DNA of 64,000 nucleotides from CBDFLA01 sp965248915 (GCA_965248915.1 OZ252216.1:2604001-2668000); one strand, 5' to 3'. Positions 43,180-52,953 are shown, numbered from the stretch's first letter. A program made the numbers and translations. The notes: generated from the sequence alone by a model not told the origin.

Positions 43180-43467
43180 ATGTTCAGACGTTTATCCATC
43201 TTGTTATTTGCAGCTCTGACCTTCCTCGGATTAGGCCGCGATCTTGTCGCAAGTATCTCCACAGGTGAGGTACAGCTCCTGTCTCTTGGCCAGTTTTGGT
43301 TCCGCCTCGATCCATCGACCCTGAACGGTCTTCAAGCGATTGTTCAGCGCTACATCGCCTCTTGGGCTTGGGATCCAGCTATCGTCTTTGTCTTGCAAAA
43401 ACCAACTTGGACACTGCCACTCATCATGAGCGTTTTACTTCTTGTGGTGAGAAGACATCACAAATAG
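43180..43467 (+). CDS. Small two-helix membrane protein 2
   Basis: The protein has 95 residues, with membrane segments LSILLFAALTFLGLGRDLV and WTLPLIMSVLLLVVR, a polar loop (FWFRLDPSTLNGLQAI) and a basic end (RRHHK). It looks like a diverged relative of the protein at 42812. It converges with lepA, three bases between the stops. Function unknown. Confidence 0.7.
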   Translation: MFRRLSILLFAALTFLGLGRDLVASISTGEVQLLSLGQFWFRLDPSTLNGLQAIVQRYIASWAWDPAIVFVLQKPTWTLPLIMSVLLLVVRRHHK

Positions 43468-43470
43468 GCG

Positions 43471-45273
43471 CTAGTTGTCGTCCATCTTTAGAGCCGCAAT
43501 GAAGGCCTCTTGTGGAATTTCCACTTTGCCAAACTGGCGCATCTTCTTTTTGCCTTCCTTTTGCTTGTCCAGAAGTTTGCGCTTACGCGTGATATCACCG
43601 CCATAGCATTTGGCCGTCACGTCTTTTCGCAAGGCTTTGACGGTTTCGCGCGCAATAATCCGCCCGCCTAGGGACGCTTGGATGGGGATTTGAAACAGGT
43701 GGCGCGGGATCATCTCCTTGAGCTTCTCACACATCGCCCGTCCGCGGCTCTCGGCCCGTGCTCTGTGCACGATCACGGACAATGCATCCACCGGTTCCGC
43801 GTTAACCAGAACGCTCATACGCACCAAATCACCGGACACATAGTCGTCAATCTGATAGTCAAAACTTGCATACCCCCGCGTGATTGATTTCAAACGGTCA
43901 TAGAAATCGAAGACTACTTCGTTTAGTGGCAGTCGATATACCACCATGGCCCGAGAGCCCGCATAGGTCAGGTTCACTTGTGATCCACGCCTATCCTCAC
44001 AGAGCTTTAGTACCGCGCCGAGGTGCTCGTCCGGCACAAGGATGGTCGCCGTGATCCATGGTTCTTCGATTCTATCGATCTTTATTGGGTCGGGCATATC
44101 CACCGGATTGTGCATTTCCAGCACTTCACCATCGGTCAGTTGGACTTTGTAGATCACGCTCGGGGCCGTAGTGATGAGGTCAATACCAAACTCGCGTTCA
44201 ATGCGTTCGCGAATGATCTCCAAATGCAAAAGACCGAGGAACCCGCAACGAAATCCGAAGCCAAGGGCCGCGCTGGTTTCCATCTCATACTCAAAACTAG
44301 CATCATTGAGACGCAGCTTCGCCAAGCTATCGCGCAGGGTCTCAAACTCTGCTGAATCGACGGGAAAGAGCCCACAGAAAACCACGGGCTGTGCTGGCTG
44401 GAAGCCAGGGAGTGCCTCTGCGGTTTCCCTTTTTTCTTCCGTGATCGTGTCACCGACGCGTGTATCTGCAACTTCCTTGATAGCGCCAGTCAAAAAACCG
44501 ATCTCTCCGGGCCCAAGTTCTGTAACGGTTTCGATCTTCGGGCGGAACACCCCAACCCGGTCCACGGGATAAACCGCATCCGATGCCATCATCTTGATCT
44601 TCTGGCCCTTTTTGAGCACTCCGTCGATGATACGGACGAGCACCACGACACCCAGATAGGGGTCATACCAAGAATCCACCAACATGGCCTTGAGCGGAGC
44701 ATCTCGTTTGCCGACGGGCGCCGGCAACTTCGTGACAATCGCCTCCAATACATCGTCGATCCCTAGGCCTGTCTTGGCTGACATTTCAATGGCGTCTGTC
44801 GCGTCAAGCCCGATAACATCTTCGATCTGTTGTCGGATCCGGTCCGGCTCAGCCGCAGGAAGGTCGATTTTGTTGAGGACGGAAACAATCTCATGATCGT
44901 TCTCCATGGCCTGATAGACATTCGCCAATGTTTGTGCCTCGACCCCCTGGCTCGCATCCACAACCAGCAAGGAGCCTTCACACGCCGCCAAGGACCGGTT
45001 CACTTCATAGGCGAAATCAACGTGACCGGGCGTGTCGATTAGATTGAGAACATAGTCCTCACCATCCCGTGCCTTGTAGTCCAAGCGTACCGTCTGGGCT
45101 TTGATCGTGATGCCACGTTCCCGCTCAATATCCATATTGTCGAGCACTTGGGCTGTCATTTCCCGCGCGCTCAAGCCTCCCGTCGTCTGAATCAGACGGT
45201 CAGCGAGCGTCGACTTGCCATGGTCAATATGGGCCACAATGGCAAAATTGCGTATATGTGCGAGATCGGTCAT
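43471..45273 (-). CDS. lepA: Elongation factor 4 (LepA)
   Basis: The product is 600 residues from the ATG at 45273 (MTDLAHIRNFAIVAHIDHGK). It has the GTPase motifs AHIDHGKST (G1), RERGIT (G2), DTPGHVDF (G3) and NKID (G4), the EF-G-like domains and the LepA C-terminal domain ending KVEIPQEAFIAAL. It is a ribosome-associated GTPase that affects elongation. The open frame extends to 45609 but that part has no EF4 homology. Confidence 0.97.
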   Translation of the reverse strand: MTDLAHIRNFAIVAHIDHGKSTLADRLIQTTGGLSAREMTAQVLDNMDIERERGITIKAQTVRLDYKARDGEDYVLNLIDTPGHVDFAYEVNRSLAACEGSLLVVDASQGVEAQTLANVYQAMENDHEIVSVLNKIDLPAAEPDRIRQQIEDVIGLDATDAIEMSAKTGLGIDDVLEAIVTKLPAPVGKRDAPLKAMLVDSWYDPYLGVVVLVRIIDGVLKKGQKIKMMASDAVYPVDRVGVFRPKIETVTELGPGEIGFLTGAIKEVADTRVGDTITEEKRETAEALPGFQPAQPVVFCGLFPVDSAEFETLRDSLAKLRLNDASFEYEMETSAALGFGFRCGFLGLLHLEIIRERIEREFGIDLITTAPSVIYKVQLTDGEVLEMHNPVDMPDPIKIDRIEEPWITATILVPDEHLGAVLKLCEDRRGSQVNLTYAGSRAMVVYRLPLNEVVFDFYDRLKSITRGYASFDYQIDDYVSGDLVRMSVLVNAEPVDALSVIVHRARAESRGRAMCEKLKEMIPRHLFQIPIQASLGGRIIARETVKALRKDVTAKCYGGDITRKRKLLDKQKEGKKKMRQFGKVEIPQEAFIAALKMDDN

Positions 45274-45627
45274 GAGGACGGGGTTTAGCAAAGCCATGAG
45301 CCACAGCCAAGCAAGACTTATGGTCTCATCGAAACAATTGGTCCCTTTGTCAAACCGTTCTGGCACCAGCCTTGATGAACAGGCCGAAATCGGGGCCGCC
45401 AAAATCAGAATAAGACCGTGACAAACGGGCGCAAACTCGTGATTTGGACTCAAACGCCATAAAAGCGTCACAATCTTCAGGCCATTTTGCCCCCTACCTG
45501 CGACGGGGACGGCCGCAGGGGTTTGAGAGCTAGTATGAGGTCTCAAACCAAGCGAAAATAAAGGGGCTAAGGGGGAGCAAGCTGCATCCACTAGGATGTG
45601 GCATGTCACTTACTAGGAGGGTGCCTC
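45274..45627. other. Intergenic region with a hairpin
   Basis: The 354 bases between lepA and the EF-hand gene contain no supported coding sequence. GGTTTGAGA (45520-45528) and TCTCAAACC (45541-45549) form a 9-base inverted repeat with a 12-base loop. It could be a leader element or operator of the EF-hand gene; no U-run follows. Confidence 0.4.
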
Positions 45628-46659
45628 ATGCGACCTTTTCTCCTCGCGCTCGGCGCGGCGGCGACCGTATTCTTCACTTCCATGGCACCGGCTCAAGCCA
45701 GACACAGCTATAACGTCTATTCCGGTTACTATCTTACAATTTCTGAGGTCAGCCATCACGCTATGCGTGAATTTGACCGCTATGACCGGAACTACGATGG
45801 CTACCTGACCTGGCGCGAGATCGGCAATCGCGAACTTCTCGGATACGAGATCCACTACGATCGGTTCGATTGGTGGGATCTCAATGGCGATGGAGAGTTG
45901 AGTCGATATGAAGTCAAAGACAAAGCCCGTGACCAGTTTTATCGCTGGGACCGCAACAACAACGGTCACATCTACTATGATGAATTCAATACGGCCTTTT
46001 GGGCCCTCGTTATCGTTGCGACCCATTTCGACAATCGACGTCACCACAAGTACTACTACAATCAAAACCATCACAAGTATCGCACCTACTACAACAGCTA
46101 CCGGCGTGATCGCGACTATTGGCACAAACATCGCCATAAGAAGCACTCTTACGACAACCATCGCCGGCACCGCACCGACGCCGAACGACGCCGTAGCAGA
46201 ACACGCGACGCAGATCGTGATCGCAGACACCGCGATGTAGACCGCACCGGCAAAAGGCGGACCCAAGACGTCTCCTATTCAGATCGGGATAAGCGCACCC
46301 GTGATGCTGATCGCAGTCGTGACCGCACGCGGGATCGCAAAGCTGATCGCACACGTGAGAGCAGAACACGGGACGCCGATAGAAGCCAGGACCGTACGCG
46401 GGATCGTAAAGCTGATCGCACACGTGAGAGCAGAACACGGGACGCGGATCGCACCCGTCAACGCGATCGCAAGGCAGATCGCTCACGTGAGACCAAACGC
46501 GAAGCAGGTCGTCAGCGCGAAAGCCGTCGAGAAGTGAGTAAATCAAGAGAACAGCGCAGAGAAGCGCGCCCTCAAAAGGCGCAGACGCGAGACGTTTCCC
46601 AAAAGCGCAAGCGGGAAGAACGAAAAAAGAAGAACCGTGAAAATCGCAAGCGCAAATAA
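45628..46659 (+). CDS. Secreted EF-hand protein with Arg/Asp-rich repeats
   Basis: The product is 343 residues from the ATG at 45628, preceded by TAGGAGGG. A signal peptide (MRPFLLALGAAATVFFTSMA, cleavage near PAQARH) is followed by three calcium-binding loops: DRYDRNYDGYLTWREI, DWWDLNGDGELSRYEV and RWDRNNNGHIYYDEF. After a Tyr/His-rich linker the C-terminal 150 residues are a repetitive RTRDRKADRTRES region encoded by near-perfect tandem DNA repeats. It is probably a periplasmic or extracellular calcium-responsive protein; the arginine-rich tail may bind polyanions. Function unknown. Confidence 0.8.
   Translation: MRPFLLALGAAATVFFTSMAPAQARHSYNVYSGYYLTISEVSHHAMREFDRYDRNYDGYLTWREIGNRELLGYEIHYDRFDWWDLNGDGELSRYEVKDKARDQFYRWDRNNNGHIYYDEFNTAFWALVIVATHFDNRRHHKYYYNQNHHKYRTYYNSYRRDRDYWHKHRHKKHSYDNHRRHRTDAERRRSRTRDADRDRRHRDVDRTGKRRTQDVSYSDRDKRTRDADRSRDRTRDRKADRTRESRTRDADRSQDRTRDRKADRTRESRTRDADRTRQRDRKADRSRETKREAGRQRESRREVSKSREQRREARPQKAQTRDVSQKRKREERKKKNRENRKRK
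46321..46458 (+). repeat. 69-base tandem repeat within the EF-hand gene
   Basis: A 69-base unit starting GACCGCACGCGGGATCG at 46321 is repeated almost exactly at 46390 and diverges after about 58 bases in the second copy. It encodes 23 residues (DRTRDRKADRTRES...). The high identity implies recent expansion or slippage. Confidence 0.85.
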
Positions 46660-46670
46660 CATCAACAACA

Positions 46671-46697
46671 AGGGCCCCATCTGGGGCCCTTTCTTTG
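46671..46697 (+). terminator. Intrinsic terminator
   Basis: AGGGCCCC, loop ATCT and GGGGCCCT are followed by TTCTTTG. It lies 12 bases after the EF-hand/Arg-rich gene. Confidence 0.85.
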
Positions 46698-46883
46698 TGT
46701 CCGTACAGTGACGATTTAAGGCACAATTACCCAACTCTTGTCACACTTTCGAACCAATTGACGTCTCTACTCAGCCTACCGCCTGAAGCGACGGAAATTT
46801 TCGTCTTTATACGTTGAATGATTTGGAGCTGGCGGGAACCGAGACCGAAGGGAGTCTTGGTAAATCGAGTAAGGAGACTAACC

Positions 46884-47417
46884 ATGAAGACCTTAAGCAT
46901 CATCCTCTCCGCCGCCTTCCTCAGCGTCGCAGTGACTGGAGCGGCATCGGCCGCCCACAAGGACTACAGACATGACAAACGCTTCCTGTCAAAACATGAA
47001 GCCGTGCAAGAAGCCATGCGATCCTTCCGTCATTTGGACCGGAACCACAATGGCGTTATTCGACTCAAGGAAGTCAGACAGAAATACAACCGCGTCAACC
47101 ACCGGAACAACAACAGAAACAATTATTATGATCGCTGGTACCGCGACATTGGTTATCGCCAACACTCGCGCGGCAGCAGTGAAATCATTACTGTCGACAA
47201 CTTCCACAAGTTCGACAGGAACGGCGATCGTCGCTTGACCAAGAAGGAAGTGAAGAAGAAGATTCGCAAAAAATTCGACAAAGCCGATCGCAACTATGAT
47301 GGTTACTTGAGCCGACGGGAGATTGAACGGTCCAAGTGGTTTTCAAGATACTACGATAATGGAAAAGATTACAGAGATGGCTATCGCGATCGGGATCGGG
47401 ATCGCCGCCACCGCTAA
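46884..47417 (+). CDS. Secreted EF-hand protein, second copy
   Basis: The protein has 177 residues from the ATG at 46884, with AAGGAG upstream. A signal peptide (MKTLSIILSAAFLSVAVTG, cleavage near AASAAH) is followed by EF-hand loops DRNHNGVIRLKEV, DRNGDRRLTKKEV and DRNYDGYLSRREI. The last shares DRNYDGYL with the neighbouring protein, so the two are related. The end is Arg/Asp-rich (DGYRDRDRDRRHR) but lacks the long repeat region. Periplasmic calcium binding is likely. Confidence 0.8.
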   Translation: MKTLSIILSAAFLSVAVTGAASAAHKDYRHDKRFLSKHEAVQEAMRSFRHLDRNHNGVIRLKEVRQKYNRVNHRNNNRNNYYDRWYRDIGYRQHSRGSSEIITVDNFHKFDRNGDRRLTKKEVKKKIRKKFDKADRNYDGYLSRREIERSKWFSRYYDNGKDYRDGYRDRDRDRRHR

Positions 47418-47462
47418 GAAAAAGGTGGGTTCTGACAACGAACCAATCACTCGACAAAGAAA

Positions 47463-47497
47463 AGGCGCCTCTCGCTGACCCGAGAGGCGTCTCTTTT
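47463..47497. terminator. Bidirectional intrinsic terminator
   Basis: AGGCGCCTCTCG (47463-47474) pairs with CGAGAGGCGTCT (47481-47492), a 12-base stem with one G-U pair, followed by CTTTT; A-rich sequence on the other side suits the convergent porin gene. Confidence 0.82.
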
Positions 47498-47560
47498 GTG
47501 CTTGGAGGAACAGGTCTTGTATCAAGGGAGCAGGGCCGAACCGATCATCATCAAGCGGAG

Positions 47561-48817
47561 TTAGTATTTGTAGCTCACCGTGAACCAGAGCTTTTGTGTA
47601 TCTGTTGCCCACGTGTCTGCATTGTAATCGGCGTACTTCACCGAAACGCCAACACCGTGCGGCAGTTTTGCAGCGACTAAGAGGTCGAGTTCATCACCGT
47701 GATTGGCGCCGCCCACATTGGCAGAAAAATCATGATACCACGCGGCAAACTTCAGGCTCTTCAAAACACCCACATCTTTAAACGTGTAGGAGACATTGGC
47801 ATTGAAGTCTTCAATACCAGTTGCCGGCGTCCCTAAGAACTTGTCCGCAAAGCCTTGGAACTTGTGCAACGTGGCGAGTGGTGTTGTGAAACCAACCGAT
47901 CCATCACCTTCGAGCACTTCATAACCCAGACCAGCCTTGAAACCCGAAAACGCTACCGAGCCTGCAACGTTGTAGTAGTCGAGTTCAATGCTTGCCAAGT
48001 TGTTAGCATAGTCACTCTGGCGGGCCCATGAGGTATCGTAGCCCCAGGTCGCATTGTGAACGCTGTATTTGCCGGTGGCACGCACCCCGAAAGTCGACGT
48101 TGACAGACCAGGGGCTTGTTCGATGTCAAGCAAGTAACCAAACCCAGTCAATTTGAGTGCGTCGCTGCAATTGTAGTCCAGATTGAAAGCAAAGGCCTCC
48201 GTATCCAAGTTGCCTGCAGGATTATCGTCGCCGAAGACCCGGTGCACCTTGTGAACATAGGCGCCGGTCAATGTTGTCTTAGGGATCGATTTGTTTTGAA
48301 CCACCAGGGCGTCGTAGGTCTGCTCATTTTGCCTAAAACCTACCGCACCGACAAAGCGTTGGTCGCCAAGATTGATTCTTTGCCGCCCAAGAATGACCGC
48401 CGTTTCCGGGAGACCGGTGAACGTCACTTGCGCCCGGTTGAGTTCAGTGATGTCCGGATCGGCAACCGTTGGGTACATGGCACCTTTACCGTTGACTGTG
48501 TTGTTGTAGTCCTCGTCGCCGATATTGGAGATGTTTTCAAACTCGACCAGGAGCTTCATGTCCCAGAATTCAGCCGTTTCATACCCAAGACGAACTCGGA
48601 ACGTTGAAGCCGCTGCATCTTCTGGCTTGAGGGTTTGTTCGACATGTTCATAACGATACCGCGTATCGAGAATGACCTTGCCATTCGTCCAAGCATCAAC
48701 GAATTCCTGTCCAGCAACTGCTGGCGCAAATCCGGCCATAGAAAGTGTGAGAGCAGAGGCAGCAAGCAGGCCAGCAACGCCGGTCCGTTTAAGCTGTGCT
48801 TTTCGTGTTTTTGTCAT
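47561..48817 (-). CDS. Outer-membrane porin, alginate-export-like barrel
   Basis: The product is 418 residues from the ATG at 48817 (GAGGTC upstream). A signal peptide (GVAGLLAASALTLSMAGFAP, cleavage near AVAG) precedes a barrel protein with many amphipathic strands. Features are LDTRYRYEHVEQ, AVILGRQRINLGDQRFVGAV and the terminal strand KLWFTVSYKY with a C-terminal aromatic residue. The RQRINLGDQRFVG motif occurs in AlgE-like and other substrate-specific porins. Substrate unknown. The gene is followed by a shared terminator. Confidence 0.83.
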   Translation of the reverse strand: MTKTRKAQLKRTGVAGLLAASALTLSMAGFAPAVAGQEFVDAWTNGKVILDTRYRYEHVEQTLKPEDAAASTFRVRLGYETAEFWDMKLLVEFENISNIGDEDYNNTVNGKGAMYPTVADPDITELNRAQVTFTGLPETAVILGRQRINLGDQRFVGAVGFRQNEQTYDALVVQNKSIPKTTLTGAYVHKVHRVFGDDNPAGNLDTEAFAFNLDYNCSDALKLTGFGYLLDIEQAPGLSTSTFGVRATGKYSVHNATWGYDTSWARQSDYANNLASIELDYYNVAGSVAFSGFKAGLGYEVLEGDGSVGFTTPLATLHKFQGFADKFLGTPATGIEDFNANVSYTFKDVGVLKSLKFAAWYHDFSANVGGANHGDELDLLVAAKLPHGVGVSVKYADYNADTWATDTQKLWFTVSYKY

Positions 48818-49180
48818 TTCAGACCTCTTCAATCAAAGGGCGACACGCCCGTTATGTGATTCTTTTGGTGCTATTGTCTTGGGATCGGAGCTTCACCTAA
48901 GGTTAAACAGTAGAGAATCCAAGGTGCCAATCCGCCGCACCAACGCTGATCAATATAGAACTGCCGCACAACCGGGACTTGACCGAGAGCAATTGACTTC
49001 GCGTCATTTCGACGCGATTGAGCAACGTCAATTCGCATTGAATTGACCCGTGACATTTTTACGACAGATCGAATCGTCAGAGTGCGGCGGAACGCCGCGG
49101 AGAAATGGAAAATCCACCGCGACTTAGAGTGATTCAAACTGAACCAACGTGCTCTGATTCACAAATATGATATGTCCAGC

Positions 49181-49263
49181 TTGTCATTCCCGGACTTGTT
49201 CCGGGATCCAGATGGAAACAAGAAGCTTGCCCTGGATTACCTGGATAAACCCGGCAATGACAA
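49181..49263. repeat. Palindromic interspersed element
   Basis: TTGTCATTCCCGG (49181-49193) is nearly inverted at CCCGGCAATGACAA (49250-49263), with nested CCGGACTTGTTCCGG. This is the pattern of dispersed palindromic repeats common in alphaproteobacterial intergenic DNA. Apart from it, the 463 bases between the porin and pheT contain a small hairpin near 49010 and no gene. Confidence 0.65.
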
Positions 49264-49280
49264 AAGGAAGGTTGGCCTCC

Positions 49281-51683
49281 CTACCCGCGCAATTCGCCAC
49301 CCGTCGCTTTCTGAACGGACGCAACGACTTTGGCGCCGACCGCATCAATCTCCTCATCGGTGAGCGTGCGGTCGCGCGGCTGCAGAGCGACTGAAATCGC
49401 CAGTGACTTTTTGCCCACGCCAATCGACGCCCCTTCAAAGAGATCAAAAACAGAAACCGACGCAATTAACTTCTTGTCCGCTCCTTGTGCGGCGCGCACA
49501 AGCTTGTCTGCTTCCACAGATGTATCGACAATAAAGGCAAAATCTCGCTCCACCCGCTGAAGGTCTGACGCGTTCAAAGAGCCCTTTGACTTAGTGCCCT
49601 TGGAACGGGGCGCCGGGATACGGTCGATGAAGATCTCAAAGCCAACCACCGGGCCTTTCACATCCATCTGCCCAAGCACACCGGGGTGAATTTCACCGAA
49701 TGTGGCGAGCTTCACCTTGGGCCCAAGCTGCAACGTGCCTGAACGTCCGGGATGATACCAACTGGGCGCCTCGGCCACCACTTGCAGGCTTGCCACCGGC
49801 GCGCCGATTTCGGCCAGCACCGCCATGACGTCGGCTTTGGCGGCCAACGCATCAGGGGCCTCTGGGTTACCCGCCCAATGGCGAATTTGACCGCCACGTC
49901 TTATGCCGGTCGCGACAATGGTTTGGTCTTCAGGTTCCGTGCCACCATATTGCGGGCCAACCTCAAAGAGGGCCACGTCCTGGAAGCCACGGTCCACATT
50001 GCGCTGCACTGCTGCAAGCAAGTTCGGCAAGAGAGAGGGCCGCATAGCCGCAAGCTCGGACGAAATAGGGTTGGCGAGATGAAGGTCTGGCGCCCCGCCC
50101 CCAAAGAGGTGCGCCCACGGGTGATGGGTAAACGAATAGGTCACCGCTTCGCGCAAGCCACGCGATGCCGCCGCCCGGCGCGCATAACGCCGACGCGATT
50201 GCTCAAGAGTGAGAACCGGCCGCGAAACCGCATGATGGCGTGGTAAAGGTGTCGCAGGGAGGTTTTCATACCCATGAATGCGGGCGATCTCTTCGACCAG
50301 ATCCGCTTCGCCTTCCACATCCGGACGCCAACTCGGCATAGTGACCTTCCAGGTCTTGCCTTGCATTTCAACGCCGAAACCGAGCTTAGAGAGAATGGCA
50401 ACCATTTCTTCTTGGCCCATTTCCATGCCGGTGAGTTTCAAAACACGGGCCGGGTCGAAAGTGTGAACAAGCGTCTGTGTCTCCGCGGTAGAAACATCAT
50501 AGACCCGCGACGGTTCACCGCCACACATATCGAGAACAAGCTGGGTTGCGAGATCCAACCCAGGCAAAACGAAATCTGGATCCACGCCGCGTTCAAATCG
50601 GTAACGTGCGTCTGAAATGATGCCCGTCTTGCGGCCCGTTTGTGCCGTGCGAATGGGATCAAAGACCGCGCACTCGATGAACACGTTCTGGGTCTCTTCC
50701 GTGCAGCCAGTATCTTCCCCACCCATGACGCCGCCGTAGCCCAGTACACCACTATCATCGGCGATTACACACTGGGTCTCGTCGACTTCATAAGTCTCGC
50801 CATCAAGCGCCAGATACTTCTCGCCTTTCGCGCCAAGTCGCGCATGGATCACGCCTTTGAGCTTATCCGCATCATAGACGTGCAAAGGCCGCGCCCGGTC
50901 GTAGGAGATGTAGTTGGTCATATCAACCAGCGCATTGATGGGGCGAAGCCCAATCGCCTTGAGGCGCTGTTGCAGCCATTGCGGCGAGGGGCCGTTTTTG
51001 ACACCTTTGATCAACCGCCCCGCAAAGCGCGAACACGCCGACTTGGTTTCATCGTCAAAACGAAGTTCAATTTGAACCGGACAATCGAAAGCCCCTTCGA
51101 CAGATTTCGGCTCCGGCGTCTTCAACGTACCAATGCCGGTGGCCGCAAGATCGCGGGCAATGCCGTCGACCCCGTTCCAATCCGGACGGTTCGGCGTCAC
51201 TTCGAAATCGATCACCGGATCATTGAGCCCCATCAATTCGGCAAACGGCGTACCGATCGGCGTATCTTTCGGCAGGTCGATAATGCCGTCATGTTCTTCA
51301 GAGAGACCCATCTCCCGTTCCGAACAAAGCATGCCATTGGACTCAACACCGCGGATCTTCGCCTTCTTCAACACGAAATCCACATTCGGCGGTTGCGTGC
51401 CCACAGGCGCAAAGACGCCCTTCATGCCGGTGTGCGCGTTGGGTGCCCCGCACACGACTTCGACAATACCGTCTCCAGTATCCACCGTGCACACCTGAAG
51501 TTTGTCTGCATCTGGGTGCGCTTTAGCCTCAATCACATGGGCCACTTTGAAATCCGCATAGGCCGTGGCCGGATCGGTGACCTCTTCCACTTCGAGGCCA
51601 GCGCCGGTCATCGCCTTAACGATCTCATCAAGCGTCGCATCCGTGTCGAGATGTTCTTTGAGCCAGGAGAGAGTGAACCTCAT
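49281..51683 (-). CDS. pheT: Phenylalanine-tRNA ligase beta subunit
   Basis: The protein has 800 residues. It begins MRFTLSWLKEHLDTDATLDE and contains the tRNA-binding OB domain (AKAHPDADKLQVC), the B3/B4 editing domain, the B5 domain (LVEEIARIHGYENLP) and the C-terminal anticodon-binding FDX-ACB domain (RDRTLTDEEID). It pairs with PheS in an alpha2-beta2 enzyme. Its start overlaps the end of pheS by four bases. Confidence 0.97.
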   Translation of the reverse strand: MRFTLSWLKEHLDTDATLDEIVKAMTGAGLEVEEVTDPATAYADFKVAHVIEAKAHPDADKLQVCTVDTGDGIVEVVCGAPNAHTGMKGVFAPVGTQPPNVDFVLKKAKIRGVESNGMLCSEREMGLSEEHDGIIDLPKDTPIGTPFAELMGLNDPVIDFEVTPNRPDWNGVDGIARDLAATGIGTLKTPEPKSVEGAFDCPVQIELRFDDETKSACSRFAGRLIKGVKNGPSPQWLQQRLKAIGLRPINALVDMTNYISYDRARPLHVYDADKLKGVIHARLGAKGEKYLALDGETYEVDETQCVIADDSGVLGYGGVMGGEDTGCTEETQNVFIECAVFDPIRTAQTGRKTGIISDARYRFERGVDPDFVLPGLDLATQLVLDMCGGEPSRVYDVSTAETQTLVHTFDPARVLKLTGMEMGQEEMVAILSKLGFGVEMQGKTWKVTMPSWRPDVEGEADLVEEIARIHGYENLPATPLPRHHAVSRPVLTLEQSRRRYARRAAASRGLREAVTYSFTHHPWAHLFGGGAPDLHLANPISSELAAMRPSLLPNLLAAVQRNVDRGFQDVALFEVGPQYGGTEPEDQTIVATGIRRGGQIRHWAGNPEAPDALAAKADVMAVLAEIGAPVASLQVVAEAPSWYHPGRSGTLQLGPKVKLATFGEIHPGVLGQMDVKGPVVGFEIFIDRIPAPRSKGTKSKGSLNASDLQRVERDFAFIVDTSVEADKLVRAAQGADKKLIASVSVFDLFEGASIGVGKKSLAISVALQPRDRTLTDEEIDAVGAKVVASVQKATGGELRG

Positions 51684-52825
51684 CGCGAAAGCCCTCCCGT
51701 CAGCGTGGGCATGTCGAGCGGCCTGAACCCGTAATGTTCAAGCCAACGTACATCCGCTTCAAAGAACGGGCGCAAATCTGTAATGCCGTATTTCAACATG
51801 GCGAGCCGATCAACGCCGAGGCCGAAGGCAAAGCCTTGGTACTCATCTGGGTCGAGGCCAACATTCTTCAGCACATTGGGATGCACCATGCCGCAGCCTA
51901 AAATCTCCATGTATTTGCCGCCAGTGCCGATGTGAAGCTCGCCCTTGTCGTCCACTGAGTAACCGATGTCCATTTCAGCGGATGGTTCGGTGAACGGGAA
52001 ATAGTGCGGCCGGAATTGATAGTCCAGATCTTCCACTTCAAAGAACGCCTTGATGAACGAGATCAGACATCCTTTCAGGTGACCCATATGGGTTTCCTTG
52101 TCGATCACCAACCCTTCGATCTGATGGAACATCGGTGTGTGGGTCTGATCTGAATCACAGCGATAGGTGCGCCCCGGCACAATGATCCGGATCGGCGGCT
52201 TGTTGGTGAGCATATGTCGGATCTGAACCGGCGAGGTATGGGTCCGCAACAGCTTGGGCGGCTGATTGGCTTTGACCTTGCCCGACTGGCCAGAGCCTTG
52301 CCGCTCTGCCGTGTCGACGTCTTCTTGCTCAAGAAAGAACGTGTCGTGCATCTCCCGCGCCGGATGGGCCGGTGGGAAATTCAGCGCCGTAAAATTGTGA
52401 AAGTCGTCTTCGATGTCCGGCCCTTCGGCGACCGAGAATTCCATGTCGGCAAAGATCGCCACCAGCTCGTCGATCACTTGAGACACCGGGTGGATCGAGC
52501 CTTGAGCTTCCGGCCGCACCGGCAAGGTGACATCGATCCGCTCCGTCTCAAGACGCTTGTTCAGCGCTACCGTCTCAAGCGCCACTTTGCGCGCCCCAAT
52601 CAAATCACCGACCCGCGTCTTGAGGCCATTGAGCGCCGGCCCCATGACTTTGCGATCATCTGGGCTCATGACCCCAAGCGACTTCATGAGCGAAGAGACC
52701 GAGCCCTTCTTGCCGAGACTTGCCACCCGCACCGCTTCGAGCGCGGCCTCATCACTGGCGCCCTCAATGGCGGTCACGAGTTCCGCCTCAAGTTGTCTGA
52801 TATCGTCTTCCGTAGCTGCGGACAT
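51680..52825 (-). CDS. pheS: Phenylalanine-tRNA ligase alpha subunit
   Basis: The product is 381 residues from the ATG at 52825, with GGGAGCAGGA upstream; a longer start at 52867 was rejected. It has an N-terminal coiled-coil tRNA-binding arm and a class II catalytic core with HPVSQVIDELVAIFADMEFSV, FHQIEGLVIDKETHMGHLKG (motif 2 region) and GLGVDRLAMLKYGI (motif 3). It is the catalytic subunit. Confidence 0.97.
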   Translation of the reverse strand: MSAATEDDIRQLEAELVTAIEGASDEAALEAVRVASLGKKGSVSSLMKSLGVMSPDDRKVMGPALNGLKTRVGDLIGARKVALETVALNKRLETERIDVTLPVRPEAQGSIHPVSQVIDELVAIFADMEFSVAEGPDIEDDFHNFTALNFPPAHPAREMHDTFFLEQEDVDTAERQGSGQSGKVKANQPPKLLRTHTSPVQIRHMLTNKPPIRIIVPGRTYRCDSDQTHTPMFHQIEGLVIDKETHMGHLKGCLISFIKAFFEVEDLDYQFRPHYFPFTEPSAEMDIGYSVDDKGELHIGTGGKYMEILGCGMVHPNVLKNVGLDPDEYQGFAFGLGVDRLAMLKYGITDLRPFFEADVRWLEHYGFRPLDMPTLTGGLSR

Positions 52826-52881
52826 CTGTCCTGCTCCCTTGTTGGGATCTTCGTTCAACTCACACACTACAGTGAATCGCC

Positions 52882-52910
52882 AAAACCCCGGCAGCGATTT
52901 GCGTCCGGGG
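52882..52910 (-). terminator. Terminator or attenuator between rplT and pheS
   Basis: On the reverse strand CCCCGG and CCGGGG flank a 13-base loop and are followed by TTTT. It lies 44 bases downstream of the rplT stop, so it may end the rpmI-rplT transcript or act as an attenuator in front of pheST. Confidence 0.7.
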
Positions 52911-52953
52911 TCGGCCCTGATCGGGAGTGCTTGTAAATTAAGCGGGAAGAACC

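Noticed and set aside
45274..45609. Extended N-terminus for lepA up to 45609
   Set aside because: EF4 homology starts at MTDLAHIRN (45273); the extension has no matching sequence.
46010..46726. A 238-residue antisense frame over the EF-hand gene
   Set aside because: It arises from the repetitive Arg/Asp-rich DNA; composition is Cys/His-biased with no start context or family match.
50640..51734. A 364-residue open frame on the plus strand across pheT
   Set aside because: It is antisense to pheT, which is strongly supported by its domain order, and the frame has no recognisable motifs.
52214..52936. A 240-residue plus-strand frame over pheS
   Set aside because: Antisense shadow of pheS; no signal or domain.
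52826..52953. T-box riboswitch upstream of pheS
   Set aside because: Only a simple hairpin with a U-run is visible; no T-box motif or specifier stem could be found.
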